43,577 bases of DNA from Lachnospiraceae bacterium. Lineage in GTDB: Bacteria; Bacillota; Clostridia; Lachnospirales; Lachnospiraceae. Of the stretch, positions 21,574 through 29,628 are shown piece by piece. The notes beneath the pieces were generated by a model, which was given only the letters and a program-made list of their open reading frames with translations, had not been told where the DNA came from and made no database searches. Both the position numbers and the translations under genes were made by a program. Where the stretch lies: assembly GCA_014804645.1 (NCBI GenBank), contig JAAUZI010000039.1, positions 54,072 to 97,648 on the forward strand, given 5' to 3'. Positions within the stretch are counted from its first letter, which is position 1. Every line of letters starts with the position of its first letter.

Positions 21574-23055
21574 CTACTGTCCGGCAGCGGCTGCCATGGC
21601 TGCCTGCTGCTGGGCGGCCACAATGGCAATCACATTGCGCACGTTGGCCACGCTGCCGCTGTTGATAGCATCAATAATGGCGGCATAAGCATTGGGATCG
21701 GCCGTAGCCGTACCCACATGGTAACTGCTGGGAACCATCTTGTAGGAACTGCTGTTTATCTGGGTGCGTTCCACTTCCACACCGTTCTCTGTCACTACCT
21801 TCCACAGCTGTGCCTTGTAGCCGATATGGGCGCTGTCGCCTTTTACCAGATAGCCGATGGGCTGCGATGCTTCCGCATACAGTTGTTCTCCGGGCGGATC
21901 GATGACCTCCAGCACTTTGCTCTCATATGTCACCTTGCGGCTGCTGCTGCGGGTCTCATGCCCGTAGATATTAAAGGTAATCTTTTTTCCCTCAATGATA
22001 CCCTCAATATAGATAGGGGTATCCAAATTATTCACAAACTTAAAGTCCTTGCCGGAGGACTCCGCAATGGCCGCGTCTGCAGAGGGGTCTACATAGGTCA
22101 CAATCATGGAGTGATTGTACCGCAGCGTCACCTCCAGCTCCGCTCTCAGCACGGCATTGTACAATGTGGTGGACACCTGGCAGATACCGCCGCCAAGGCT
22201 GTCAACCACCTTGCCGTTCAGGTAGGAACCAGCCATGTAATAACCGTTCTTCTCGGTAAAGGGAGCCACCGCCTCATAGGTGGAAAACTCCTCACCGGGA
22301 TACAGGGTGGTGCCGTCGATCAGTTTGCATCCGTTGGACACATTGGCGCTTCTGTCCGCACCGGAGGAAGAGAAGGAGGTAGTAAAACTGCCCAACACGT
22401 CCGTCACCTTGGCCAAATCCTCAGCCGAACCCTGAGGCTGCTCCACAACAACATCCAGCGCAATAGTACCGGGCTGCAGATCCCACTCCTTCGTCATATA
22501 CCCATATACTCTGTCAATGGAGGTCTCCACGTCCAGCCGATAGCCCACTTGTCCTTCAATTATTGTAAATACGCCGTTCTCCCGTTTCAGAACGGCATTA
22601 ACCACCGGCTGATCGTAGCCGCTGCACTGCTCCGTCAGTATCTGATTGATGGCGTTTATATCATAGTCAAAGGTAAGCTCATAGTTCACCGGCTCGCGCT
22701 GCAGATCCTTGAGCACCTTGTACCTGGTGATCACATTACCCTCCGTGCCGATAGCCAGCGCCTCGTCCAGAATCTCGGGATTGCTCCAGCGGATTCCCAT
22801 ATCCCCCGCCGTCACCTGAATCTCCACATTGTTGGAGGTCAGCAGGGTCAGCTGCACGGGCCGCAGATTGCTGTCTATGTATTGTTCCACTGCGTCGGCG
22901 GCCTCCTGACGGTTCATTCCGCTCAAATCCATGCCCTGAATCAGCACGCCCTCCTTCAGAGTTGGATCACTCGCTGCCCGGACAGGCATACCGATGCCAC
23001 ACAATATCGCCAGTGACAGAATTGTCAAGCTCCAACGCTTTACCCATTTTTTCAT
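21574..23055 (-). CDS. VanW family protein with N-terminal peptidoglycan-binding-like domains
   Basis: This exported 493-residue protein begins with a signal peptide (MKKWVKRWSLTILSLAILCG, cleavage near VRAAS). Residues 40-220 contain peptidoglycan-binding-4-like repeats as found in YoaR/VanW proteins (VLIQGMDLSGMNRQEAADAV). Residues 225-345 are the VanW domain (YPGEEFSTYEAVAPFTEKNG, LGGGICQVSTTLYNAVL, YNHSMIVTYVDPSADAAI). A shorter extracellular tail ends in an Ala/Gln-rich helix. The start at 23055 is used because GGGAG lies five bases upstream. VanW homologues occur in vancomycin-resistance clusters, but no van genes are present here, so resistance should not be assumed. It likely acts at the cell wall. 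Confidence 0.9.
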   Translation of the reverse strand: MKKWVKRWSLTILSLAILCGIGMPVRAASDPTLKEGVLIQGMDLSGMNRQEAADAVEQYIDSNLRPVQLTLLTSNNVEIQVTAGDMGIRWSNPEILDEALAIGTEGNVITRYKVLKDLQREPVNYELTFDYDINAINQILTEQCSGYDQPVVNAVLKRENGVFTIIEGQVGYRLDVETSIDRVYGYMTKEWDLQPGTIALDVVVEQPQGSAEDLAKVTDVLGSFTTSFSSSGADRSANVSNGCKLIDGTTLYPGEEFSTYEAVAPFTEKNGYYMAGSYLNGKVVDSLGGGICQVSTTLYNAVLRAELEVTLRYNHSMIVTYVDPSADAAIAESSGKDFKFVNNLDTPIYIEGIIEGKKITFNIYGHETRSSSRKVTYESKVLEVIDPPGEQLYAEASQPIGYLVKGDSAHIGYKAQLWKVVTENGVEVERTQINSSSYKMVPSSYHVGTATADPNAYAAIIDAINSGSVANVRNVIAIVAAQQQAAMAAAAGQ

Positions 23056-23069
23056 ACTAACTCCCATCT

Positions 23070-23122
23070 ACCCGCTTCAGCGGGTACTCAGATCAGGATG
23101 GTGAAAATTCATTTTCACCCTG
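23070..23122. repeat. Pair of intergenic palindromes upstream of the VanW gene
   Basis: ACCCGC-TTCA-GCGGGT (23070-23085) is followed by CAGGATGGTGAAAAT-TC-ATTTTCACCCTG (23094-23122, one mismatch and one extra base). Both are strong short hairpins between a 34-residue peptide gene and the VanW start. They resemble REP-type elements; neither is followed by a T run, so they are not obvious terminators. Confidence 0.6.
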
Positions 23123-23148
23123 ACCGCCACCAACAAACCATTGAAAAT

Positions 23149-23253
23149 TCAAACCAGATATGCTAATGTAGGAATGACCATCGCCAACACAATCAATATA
23201 ACTATGACGGCGGACACGATCCTTTTTGTTTTTTTATTGTTAAAATTCATCAT
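23149..23253 (-). CDS. 34-residue single-span membrane peptide
   Basis: The peptide begins MMNFNNKKTKRIVSAVIVIL and continues hydrophobic to ...PTLAYLV: a basic N-terminus followed by one membrane helix with hardly any tail. GGAGAG lies eight bases before the first ATG. Similar 30-40 residue peptides are scattered through Lachnospiraceae genomes and are rarely annotated; I cannot name the family with certainty. It starts 51 bases from the divergent gene at 23305. It is likely a real micro-protein given the ribosome binding site, composition and clean stop, but no function can be proposed. Confidence 0.6.
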   Translation of the reverse strand: MMNFNNKKTKRIVSAVIVILIVLAMVIPTLAYLV

Positions 23254-23304
23254 TGGATCAACTCTCCTCAACTCTCCCTTAGGGACTCTGAAAGGATATT
23301 ATAT

Positions 23305-23961
23305 ATGAATTTATTTATTTTTGCAAGCCTTATCATGTTCATCTGCGTACTTTCCAGGACCATAAAGCGCAACAATCGCATTGAGGAAAAACAGCAGGAC
23401 CAGTTCTGGGAGCGTGAACAGCTCGCCAATCAGGTGCGCCGCAAGCCTCTGGACGATCTGGACTATGTGACCGTCCCGCTGGATACCCTTCCCACCGCCG
23501 TCATGACTCAGGACGTCATTGTCCGGGACTGCCTGGACACATTGACCTCGCTGTCCCGTGAAAAAATCGTGAATTTTGCCGGTTACACCAACACGGATTT
23601 AAAACTAGCCTACGGCGCCGCCAACATCACGGTCCTGTCCCAATACGACCAGAACTTTACTCTGCTCGTCCAGACTATGCAGAAATGGGCCGAGGCACTG
23701 CACAGCGCCGGATATATAGCCGAAACCCGCCAGGTTCTGGAATGCGCCGTGCTGACCATGCACAGCGACGCAGGCACGTCCTACCGGCTGCTGGCCTCCC
23801 TGTACGATCAAAACGGCGAACAGGAAAAGGTAGCGGCGCTGTACGACGCCGCTCTGGCACTGACTTCACCCTCCGGCAAGACCATAGCCCGCACTCTCCG
23901 GGAATCCTACCACTATATCGGATCGCTCCGCCCCGGAGAACGGGATTCCAATACCGATTAA
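23305..23961 (+). CDS. Uncharacterised membrane-anchored protein with helical repeat region
   Basis: This 218-residue protein begins with a membrane helix (MNLFIFASLIMFICVLSRTI), then a charged linker (KRNNRIEEKQQDQFWERE), and a helical domain. Its C-terminal half looks TPR-like: LHSAGYIAETRQVLECAVL and SYRLLASLYDQNGEQEKVAA give pairs of antiparallel helices with the A-G-Y/A spacing of tetratricopeptides. I did not recognise a named family. AAAGGATAT lies before the ATG. It is the only plus-strand gene in this stretch, divergent from the 34-residue peptide gene and convergent with the phosphatase gene. A protein-protein scaffold at the membrane is plausible but unproven. Confidence 0.7.
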   Translation: MNLFIFASLIMFICVLSRTIKRNNRIEEKQQDQFWEREQLANQVRRKPLDDLDYVTVPLDTLPTAVMTQDVIVRDCLDTLTSLSREKIVNFAGYTNTDLKLAYGAANITVLSQYDQNFTLLVQTMQKWAEALHSAGYIAETRQVLECAVLTMHSDAGTSYRLLASLYDQNGEQEKVAALYDAALALTSPSGKTIARTLRESYHYIGSLRPGERDSNTD

Positions 23962-23999
23962 TATTATTTTATGTTTATGTGCGGATTAATAGAACCTCC

Positions 24000-24839
24000 T
24001 CACAGCTCCAGTTTTTCCGCCACCTGCCGCCAGACCTCCTCGCTGGTATCGGGCAATGCTTTATGACTGATCTTGCAGGCCTCGCATACGGAATAATAGA
24101 AATAATTATGTCCCGTCACCAGGGTTTTCTCCACGGCCCTGGTCAGATACAGACCATACTGTTCAATACCACTCTCCCGAAAATCCTTAAGAAAGCCCTC
24201 CACATCATAATCTATGGTAAGCAGCTCTATCTCCCAGCTCCGTGAGTCCCCTTCCATAACAGCGAACTGGGCATGGCAGCCCTGCTCGTCTATGGGAAGT
24301 CCCAGCGAGCCGGGATTGAGATAGGTCTTGCCGTAGAGTCGGTCCAGCTCCTGATGGTGGGTGTGTCCACCCAGCAGATACCGAGTCTGCAGCTGCTCCA
24401 TAGACTGCTCTTTCAGCGGTCTGTCAAACTCAAAATTCCCTCTTATTACTCCCGGCGCCCCATGGCATAGAGTCAACGTCGGGCAATCTTCCAGCTCCAG
24501 CACCATCTCCGATGGCATATTTTCCATCCAGTCCAAATCCCTGTTTGTGACCCGCTGGCTGGTATAGTACAATGAACCATTGGGCGAACAGATATGCCAG
24601 CCCTGATCCTGACGGCGGTTGTCCAACAGATATTCCTCCCGGTTGCCACGAATCAGATAACAGGGATATCTTTTTTCCATCTCATAGACCATGGAAAGCG
24701 TGCGCTCCGGGTAAGGACCGTCCGTAATATAATCGCCCAAGCCTATGACCGCATCTATCGGATGTTTTTCCACGTAGGCCAGAAAAGCCTCCAGGGCCTT
24801 GTAATTGCCATGTACATCACTGATTACCGCAACTTTCAT
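24000..24839 (-). CDS. Calcineurin-like metallophosphoesterase
   Basis: This 279-residue cytoplasmic metallophosphoesterase has the full set of metal-binding motifs: VISDVHGNYKALE (D8, H10), GLGDYITDGP (D36), RGNREE (N80), CHGAPG and GGHTHHQE. These bind two metal ions, usually Mn or Fe/Zn, and hydrolyse a phosphodiester or phosphomonoester of unknown identity. The size and N-terminal motif fit the YfcE/MJ0936-like subgroup that often works on nucleotides or cyclic nucleotides. It ends 38 bases from the convergent gene at 23961. A short palindrome separates it from the galactokinase gene upstream. Confidence 0.9.
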   Translation of the reverse strand: MKVAVISDVHGNYKALEAFLAYVEKHPIDAVIGLGDYITDGPYPERTLSMVYEMEKRYPCYLIRGNREEYLLDNRRQDQGWHICSPNGSLYYTSQRVTNRDLDWMENMPSEMVLELEDCPTLTLCHGAPGVIRGNFEFDRPLKEQSMEQLQTRYLLGGHTHHQELDRLYGKTYLNPGSLGLPIDEQGCHAQFAVMEGDSRSWEIELLTIDYDVEGFLKDFRESGIEQYGLYLTRAVEKTLVTGHNYFYYSVCEACKISHKALPDTSEEVWRQVAEKLEL

Positions 24840-24862
24840 TTATGCCTCTCCCCTGCATATCT

Positions 24863-24883
24863 GTAGTTGGCAAAGCCAACTAC
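24863..24883. repeat. Short perfect palindrome between galK and the phosphoesterase gene
   Basis: GTAGTTGGC-AAA-GCCAACTAC, a perfect 9-bp stem with a three-base loop, followed by a second imperfect GC-rich dyad to about 24910. No T run follows, so it looks like a REP-type hairpin rather than a terminator. Confidence 0.6.
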
Positions 24884-24916
24884 TGCCACGCTTGCGATAT
24901 TGCGTCGCAGCATTTC

Positions 24917-26080
24917 CTACAGCTTACAGGGGCCGTCTCCGATTTCCACCACATAGAAGTCAGCCGCATAGCCAATCCTATCCTGATAGGCCGCACCCAC
25001 CCGGGTAATAAAATCGTCAATGGCCTCCTCCTTTACGATGCTCACCGTACACCCGCCAAAGCCTGCGCCGGTCATGCGGGAACCGATTACTCCCTCCACC
25101 TTCCAGGCTTCCTCCACCAGAGTGTCCAGTTCCACGCCGGTCACCTCATAGTCATCCCGCAGAGACACATGGGAGGCGTTCATCAGCTGCCCAAACGCCG
25201 TCACATCATTGCTCTTCAACGCCTGCACCGCCTGGATAGTCCGCCGGTTCTCATACACCGCATGCTTGGCTCTCCTCTGGCGTACCTCGCTGTCTATGCT
25301 GCCTCTGTGCTGCTCAAATTCTTCCTCTGTCAGTTCTCCCAGAGAGCTGATATGACACACTTTTTGCAGCTCCGCCAGAGCCTCCTCGCACTCGCTGCGC
25401 CTCTCGTTATACTTAGAATCCCCCAGCCCTCTCTTTTTGTTGCTGCAGGCAATGACGATCTTGGCGTTTTCCAGCTGAATGGGCGCATACTCATAGGACA
25501 GATCCGCCGTATCCAGGAAAATCGCGTGCCCCTTTTTCCCCATAGCGATCGCAAACTGGTCCATAATGCCGCAGTTCACCCCGTTGAAATGATTCTCCGA
25601 ATATTGACCTATCAACGCCAGTTCCTGATTGGACACGTCAAAGCCGAACAAATCCCGCAGAATAAATCCGGTGAGCACCTCCACCGACGCGGAGGAGGAC
25701 AGGCCGGAGCCGTTGGGGATATTGCCGCTGAGCAGAATATCCAGACCTGTGGGTATCTCCATGCCCTTTTCTCCAAAGGCCCAAATTATGCCCTTGGGAT
25801 AGTTGGTCCAATCCGCCCAAGGGTCGGGACTTATGTTGTCCAGGGAGGATTCCAATACCCCTATCCGTTCAAAATTCATGGAGTAAAAGCGCAATTTCCG
25901 ATCCCGGCGCTTTCTGGCCACCCCGTAGGTGCCGATAGTCAGTGCGCAGGGAAACACATGTCCGCCGTTGTAGTCCGTATGCTCCCCGATCATATTCACC
26001 CGGCCCGGCGCAAAATATACCTGTGCGCCCTCCGTGTCACCATATATCTCCGCAAACTTCTGTAGCACAATTTCTTTCAT
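24917..26080 (-). CDS. galK: Galactokinase
   Basis: This 387-residue GHMP kinase phosphorylates galactose at C1 in the Leloir pathway. The galactokinase signature GRVNMIGEHTDYNGG is at residues 26-40, the ATP-binding GHMP loop NIPNGSGLSSSASVE follows at about 119-133, and the C-terminal motif MTGAGFGGCTVSIV is complete. The start at 26080 follows GGAGG by nine bases; longer versions up to 26173 only add Gly/Ser-rich residues read from the upstream leader. No galT or galE accompanies it, so the rest of the pathway must be elsewhere. It directly follows the aldo-keto reductase gene on the minus strand (14-base gap) and may be co-transcribed with it. Confidence 0.96.
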   Translation of the reverse strand: MKEIVLQKFAEIYGDTEGAQVYFAPGRVNMIGEHTDYNGGHVFPCALTIGTYGVARKRRDRKLRFYSMNFERIGVLESSLDNISPDPWADWTNYPKGIIWAFGEKGMEIPTGLDILLSGNIPNGSGLSSSASVEVLTGFILRDLFGFDVSNQELALIGQYSENHFNGVNCGIMDQFAIAMGKKGHAIFLDTADLSYEYAPIQLENAKIVIACSNKKRGLGDSKYNERRSECEEALAELQKVCHISSLGELTEEEFEQHRGSIDSEVRQRRAKHAVYENRRTIQAVQALKSNDVTAFGQLMNASHVSLRDDYEVTGVELDTLVEEAWKVEGVIGSRMTGAGFGGCTVSIVKEEAIDDFITRVGAAYQDRIGYAADFYVVEIGDGPCKL

Positions 26081-26094
26081 TTTGCCCTGCCTCC

Positions 26095-27231
26095 TTATAC
26101 GATATACTCCTTTGCGTCCAGATCCGCCTGTGCCCGCTCCAGATCCTCCCGAATATGAAGATGCTGAGGACATGCCTGCTCACATTTTCCACATTTAATA
26201 CAATTTTTCGGCTGCTGTGCCTCTCCCAGATCATTCTCCCAGTGGCGTTTGACCACATTGTAATTTTGGTACATGTGATAGCGGTTCCAACAGCCAAAGG
26301 AGCCGGGAATATTCACGCCTGCGGGACAGGGCATACAGTATCGGCAGCCTGTACAGCCGTTCTGAATCCGGCTGTTCATCAACTCCACCACTTCCCGTAT
26401 AGTAGTCTGCTCCGCCTCGGACAGGGGCTTAAAGTCGCCAAAGGTCTTCAGATTATCCTCCACCTGCTCCATACTGCTCATGCCGCTGAGTACTACCTTT
26501 ACGTTGGGCAGCGAACCCACCCAGCGCAGAGCAAATGAGGCCATGCTGGCCCGGGAATCAAGGGCACGGAATTTCTCCGTGATATCCGGCGCAAAAGCCG
26601 CCAGAGATCCCCCCTTCACAGGCTCCATAATCACCAGGGGCACACCCATTTTTTCTGCCAGGGCATAGCCCTTTAAACCCGCCTGTTCCTCCGTGTCCAT
26701 ATAGTTCAACTGAATCTGACAGAAATCCCAGTTCCGATAGGACAATATCTCCTCAAAGGCCTCGTAGCTGTCATGGAAAGAAAAACCCAGATAGCGAATT
26801 TTGCCCTCGGCCTTAAGTTGTTCCAAGCGCCCCACAACACCCAGCTTGCGCATCTCTCCCCAGCTGCCTCTGTTCATGGCATGCATCAGATAGAAATCAA
26901 TATAATCCGTCTGCAGTTTCTCCAACTGCCGGTTGAAAATTCTGTCCACGTCCGCCAGAGATTTCACCTCCCAACAGGGCAGCTTGGTAGCCAGATAAAA
27001 ACTGTCCCGGGGATGTCCTTTTAACGCCTCACCCACAAGCAGCTCGCTCTCTCCGCCATGATAAGGCCATGCGGTGTCAAAATAGTTCACCCCTGCCGCC
27101 AGCGCTTTCTCCAGCATAGCTTTGGCCCGCTCCCGGTCAATCTTCCCGTCCCCACCCGTAGGGAAACGCATGCAGCCAAACCCCAGCAGGGAAGTCTCAA
27201 TACCCAGATTCTCCATTTTTCTCTTTTCCAT
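26095..27231 (-). CDS. Aldo-keto reductase with C-terminal 4Fe-4S ferredoxin-like domain
   Basis: This 378-residue protein of the large clostridial AKR/ferredoxin group has an N-terminal (beta/alpha)8 barrel. Its catalytic landmarks are YFDTAWPYHGGESE (Asp, Tyr and the following region) and YLATKLPCWEVKS (Lys), with NLKTFGDFKPLSEAEQ near the end of the barrel. The C-terminal 90 residues carry two cysteine sets, CTGCRYCMPCPAGV and CIKCGKCEQACPQHL, expected to bind 4Fe-4S clusters. The start at 27231 follows GAGGTAA. The barrel is NADPH-linked and the cluster tail suggests electron transfer to or from ferredoxin; the substrate is unknown. It precedes galK, with a 14-base gap. Confidence 0.93.
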   Translation of the reverse strand: MEKRKMENLGIETSLLGFGCMRFPTGGDGKIDRERAKAMLEKALAAGVNYFDTAWPYHGGESELLVGEALKGHPRDSFYLATKLPCWEVKSLADVDRIFNRQLEKLQTDYIDFYLMHAMNRGSWGEMRKLGVVGRLEQLKAEGKIRYLGFSFHDSYEAFEEILSYRNWDFCQIQLNYMDTEEQAGLKGYALAEKMGVPLVIMEPVKGGSLAAFAPDITEKFRALDSRASMASFALRWVGSLPNVKVVLSGMSSMEQVEDNLKTFGDFKPLSEAEQTTIREVVELMNSRIQNGCTGCRYCMPCPAGVNIPGSFGCWNRYHMYQNYNVVKRHWENDLGEAQQPKNCIKCGKCEQACPQHLHIREDLERAQADLDAKEYIV

Positions 27232-27271
27232 ATTCTTACCTCGCTTATATGATTTAATTCTGCTGCCTATT

Positions 27272-28444
27272 TCAGGGCACCAATGTTCCGTCTTCCGCAA
27301 AAACCACTCCGTAATCCGCGCTATAGGTATTGATTCTCCCGATGATCCGCGCCGCCTCATCATCCCGGGCAGGAGTAGGCTGGAAATTGTTCCGGTCCCG
27401 CACGGAGCTGACCGAGCAGGGGATAATCTGTATCTGCTGGTCCTGCTGCTTTACCCCGTCCACAAATGTGAATGTCTGCTGAAAAATCATGGTATCCTTG
27501 TCCACCGGATTCCGGTTGGCCCCAAAACAGAAATTAGCCAGACTATAGATAATAAATTTCCCGTTGTACTCCTCTATGCCCTGGAGTACATGGGGGTGGT
27601 GTCCAATAACCAGATCCGCTCCCAGATCAATGCATTTGCGCCCCAGATACTGTTGATTTTCCGTGGGATAATTTTCCCTCTCAATACCCCAGTGACAACA
27701 GGCCAGAATCAGATCCACACCCTCCGCCTGAAGCTTTCCGATGCCTTCCGCCAGCAGCTGTTCGCTGCCCAGTCCCCAGGCAACCTCGTTGACGGAGACA
27801 AGACCGATACGAATTCCCTTTTCTGTCTCATAGATTGTTACATTGCGGTCGTAGGCATAGAGAATTCCCTCCGCCTCCAGCGCCGCCACTGTGTCATCGC
27901 TGCCCCGGGTGCCATAGTCCAGCCTGTGATTGTTGGCAAAGCTCACGGCCTCCACGTCTCCCGCAGTCAGCAGCCGGGCATACTCAGGGTCTCCCTTGAT
28001 GTTGTATGTCCTACTCTCATCCCGCTCCTCGCTGAAGGTCAGCACACCCTCGAAATTAACAACAGTCATATCGTCGCTTTCAAAAATGTCCCGCACATTC
28101 GCGAAGAAATAGCCTTCGTCCTCGGCCTGGTCAAAGGCTTGCCGAAAAGAGTACGCATACTCCTGGTCCTGATGATTTCCCAGAGAGCAGTCGCCCGCCG
28201 CCGAAATGGTGATTGTCAGCACATTTTCCTCCGGTTCCGGCACCTCCTCCGAATCCGTTTCAACTGTCTCTTCCTCGCTGCTCTCCGCCACCGGCGTGGG
28301 ACTGGGAATGGGTATCCCAACAATCCCCCGTTCTCCGACAGCCATGCTGGGCAGGGGTTCGTTTTCCGTTGACTCATTGCCGCAGGCAGCCAGCATAAGC
28401 ACCCACAAAGCATTTATGCCAATCCACAAAACTACCCTTTTCAC
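27272..28444 (-). CDS. CapA-family (PGA_cap-type metallophosphatase) lipoprotein
   Basis: This 390-residue exported lipoprotein has a short basic start and a hydrophobic segment ending LWVLMLAACGNES, a clear lipobox with Cys at about residue 21. An acidic Ser/Pro/Glu-rich linker follows, then the CapA domain: ITISAAGDCSLGNHQDQEYA, FEGVLTF, VSFANNHRLDYG, LVSVNEVAWG, LACCHWGIE and VIGHHPHVLQGIEEYNGKF, the metal-binding motif series of poly-gamma-glutamate synthesis CapA-like calcineurin folds. No capBCDE genes are present. The start is a GTG at 28444 after GGAGAGG; a GTG at 28480 would lengthen it but lacks a ribosome binding site. It has its own promoter (28489-28517) and is divergent from the second Rpn-type gene. 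Confidence 0.88.
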   Translation of the reverse strand: MKRVVLWIGINALWVLMLAACGNESTENEPLPSMAVGERGIVGIPIPSPTPVAESSEEETVETDSEEVPEPEENVLTITISAAGDCSLGNHQDQEYAYSFRQAFDQAEDEGYFFANVRDIFESDDMTVVNFEGVLTFSEERDESRTYNIKGDPEYARLLTAGDVEAVSFANNHRLDYGTRGSDDTVAALEAEGILYAYDRNVTIYETEKGIRIGLVSVNEVAWGLGSEQLLAEGIGKLQAEGVDLILACCHWGIERENYPTENQQYLGRKCIDLGADLVIGHHPHVLQGIEEYNGKFIIYSLANFCFGANRNPVDKDTMIFQQTFTFVDGVKQQDQQIQIIPCSVSSVRDRNNFQPTPARDDEAARIIGRINTYSADYGVVFAEDGTLVP

Positions 28445-28488
28445 TGCATTGCCTCTCCTTGGTCTCCATATAGGTTTCACGCATAATT

Positions 28489-28517
28489 ATCTTACCATAA
28501 ACGGCCTTAAATGTCAT
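28489..28517 (-). promoter_or_regulatory. Promoter of the CapA lipoprotein gene
   Basis: On the minus strand ATGACA (28517-28512), 17 bases, TAAGAT (28494-28489). It is divergent from the promoter at 28545-28573. Confidence 0.65.
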
Positions 28518-28544
28518 TCCTTTTCTGGGCATAAACAGTTTTTC

Positions 28545-28573
28545 TTGACAATACAGCGCTATGCGCATATACT
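28545..28573 (+). promoter_or_regulatory. Strong promoter of the second Rpn-type gene
   Basis: TTGACA (28545-28550), 17 bases, TATACT (28568-28573): nearly perfect. Transcription would start near 28580, just before a large hairpin. Confidence 0.85.
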
Positions 28574-28587
28574 GGCGATAAGAGGAT

Positions 28588-28648
28588 AGAGAAAACAGGA
28601 GATTCACATCCGTGGATGTTGAATCTGTGTTTTCTCTTTTTTATTTTT
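28588..28648 (+). terminator. Hairpin terminator/attenuator in the leader of the second Rpn-type gene
   Basis: AGAGAAAACA pairs with TGTTTTCTCT; inside it AGATTC pairs with GAATCT, and ACATC-CGTG-GATGT caps the hairpin. TTTTTTATTTTT follows. The stem starts about ten bases after the expected start point, so transcription would yield an RNA of about 65-70 bases unless it reads through into the gene at 28672. Confidence 0.85.
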
Positions 28649-28671
28649 AGAATATACGAAAGGAGCATTTT

Positions 28672-29628
28672 ATGCCGGAAGAACACACTTTTACTTCCCA
28701 AAAGCTATGGGATGAAATCACTAAAGTAATCAGCCTGGAGATGACGCATAGACTTCTCCCTGTAATCAAGGAGGCCTATGGAAAGGATTATCCACCCGGT
28801 ACTCCCATACAACTGCTTTCCACGGAGCACTCCACCTATCTGGACGATCCCTCGAAAGACCCCTCCTCCAGGCTGATGGATATCGCCATACTGGTAAATG
28901 GGACGGATTACTACCACATTGAATCCCAGATGGACAACGACCACCAGATGGTCATTCGCATGGTTGCCTACGATCTGCACTTTGCAATCCAGCACAATGC
29001 CACAAAAGATATACTTTCCGGAGAGACTATTCTGCGGTTTCCACAATCCATAGTCATTTACCCTGAGTCGAACCGCCACATTCCCGACACACTGCAATGC
29101 CGTTTGATATTCCCTGACGGCAGCCAGCATGTCTATCAAATTCCCACAATATGTATACAGGCTTATAGTCTGGAAACAATTCACGAGAAACATCTGGACT
29201 TTTTTATTCCATTTACTCTGTTGCGTTTTCGGCCACTGTTGGATAACAAAAAGAAAAAACTATCTATGAAGGAATTGACAGACTTTGTGGAACAGCTTAT
29301 AGTTATCTTAAAGGAAGAGGTTGAAGCAGGTATTCTGACACCATTGGAAAGTTACGACTATATTCAACTACTCCTTAAAGCCTCTAAACACATATTTCAT
29401 AATTATCCCAAATATCACGAGGAGGTGTGGAACGTGACAAAACCTATGCTAAAAGTACCAAGTATGGAGATACGGGAATTGCGATGGACTATTGCAGAAC
29501 AAAATGCCTCTCTTGCAGAAAAAGACGCCTCTCTTGCAAAGAAAGATGCCTCTCTTGCAGAGAAAGACGCCACCATCGCAGAACTGCGGCAGCAACTGGC
29601 GGCTTTGCAATCCAACCAACAAGATTGA
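28672..29628 (+). CDS. Rpn/YhgA-type PD-(D/E)XK nuclease-family protein with coiled-coil repeat tail
   Basis: This 318-residue relative of the Rpn/YhgA nuclease group has a catalytic core recognisable as RLMDIAILVNGTDYYHIESQ (residues 67-86), with the Asp and the E-x-Q of the PD-(D/E)XK fold. A helical middle domain (KKKLSMKELTDFVEQLIVIL) follows, and the C-terminus is a heptad-like repeat with three to four DASLAEK units before AELRQQLAALQSNQQD, predicted coiled coil. AAAGGAG precedes the ATG. It has its own strong promoter with a hairpin terminator in the leader, suggesting attenuation. The protein differs in sequence from the relative at 7.7-8.7 kb, so these are independent members. GC is lower than in the flanking housekeeping genes. 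Confidence 0.8.
   Translation: MPEEHTFTSQKLWDEITKVISLEMTHRLLPVIKEAYGKDYPPGTPIQLLSTEHSTYLDDPSKDPSSRLMDIAILVNGTDYYHIESQMDNDHQMVIRMVAYDLHFAIQHNATKDILSGETILRFPQSIVIYPESNRHIPDTLQCRLIFPDGSQHVYQIPTICIQAYSLETIHEKHLDFFIPFTLLRFRPLLDNKKKKLSMKELTDFVEQLIVILKEEVEAGILTPLESYDYIQLLLKASKHIFHNYPKYHEEVWNVTKPMLKVPSMEIRELRWTIAEQNASLAEKDASLAKKDASLAEKDATIAELRQQLAALQSNQQD

Noticed and set aside
21574..23055. Vancomycin resistance gene
   Set aside because: VanW domain proteins are common in Clostridia without van clusters; no vanHAX-type or two-component regulator genes are in the window.
24842..26065. Plus-strand open frame of about 400 codons opposite galK
   Set aside because: The opposite strand encodes a complete galactokinase; the plus frame shows no domain and is a shadow.
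27122..28372. Plus-strand open frame opposite the CapA gene
   Set aside because: It is antisense to a complete lipoprotein gene; no domain and no start signal.
27272..28444. Poly-gamma-glutamate capsule locus
   Set aside because: Only a CapA-fold lipoprotein is present; capB, capC and capE are absent.
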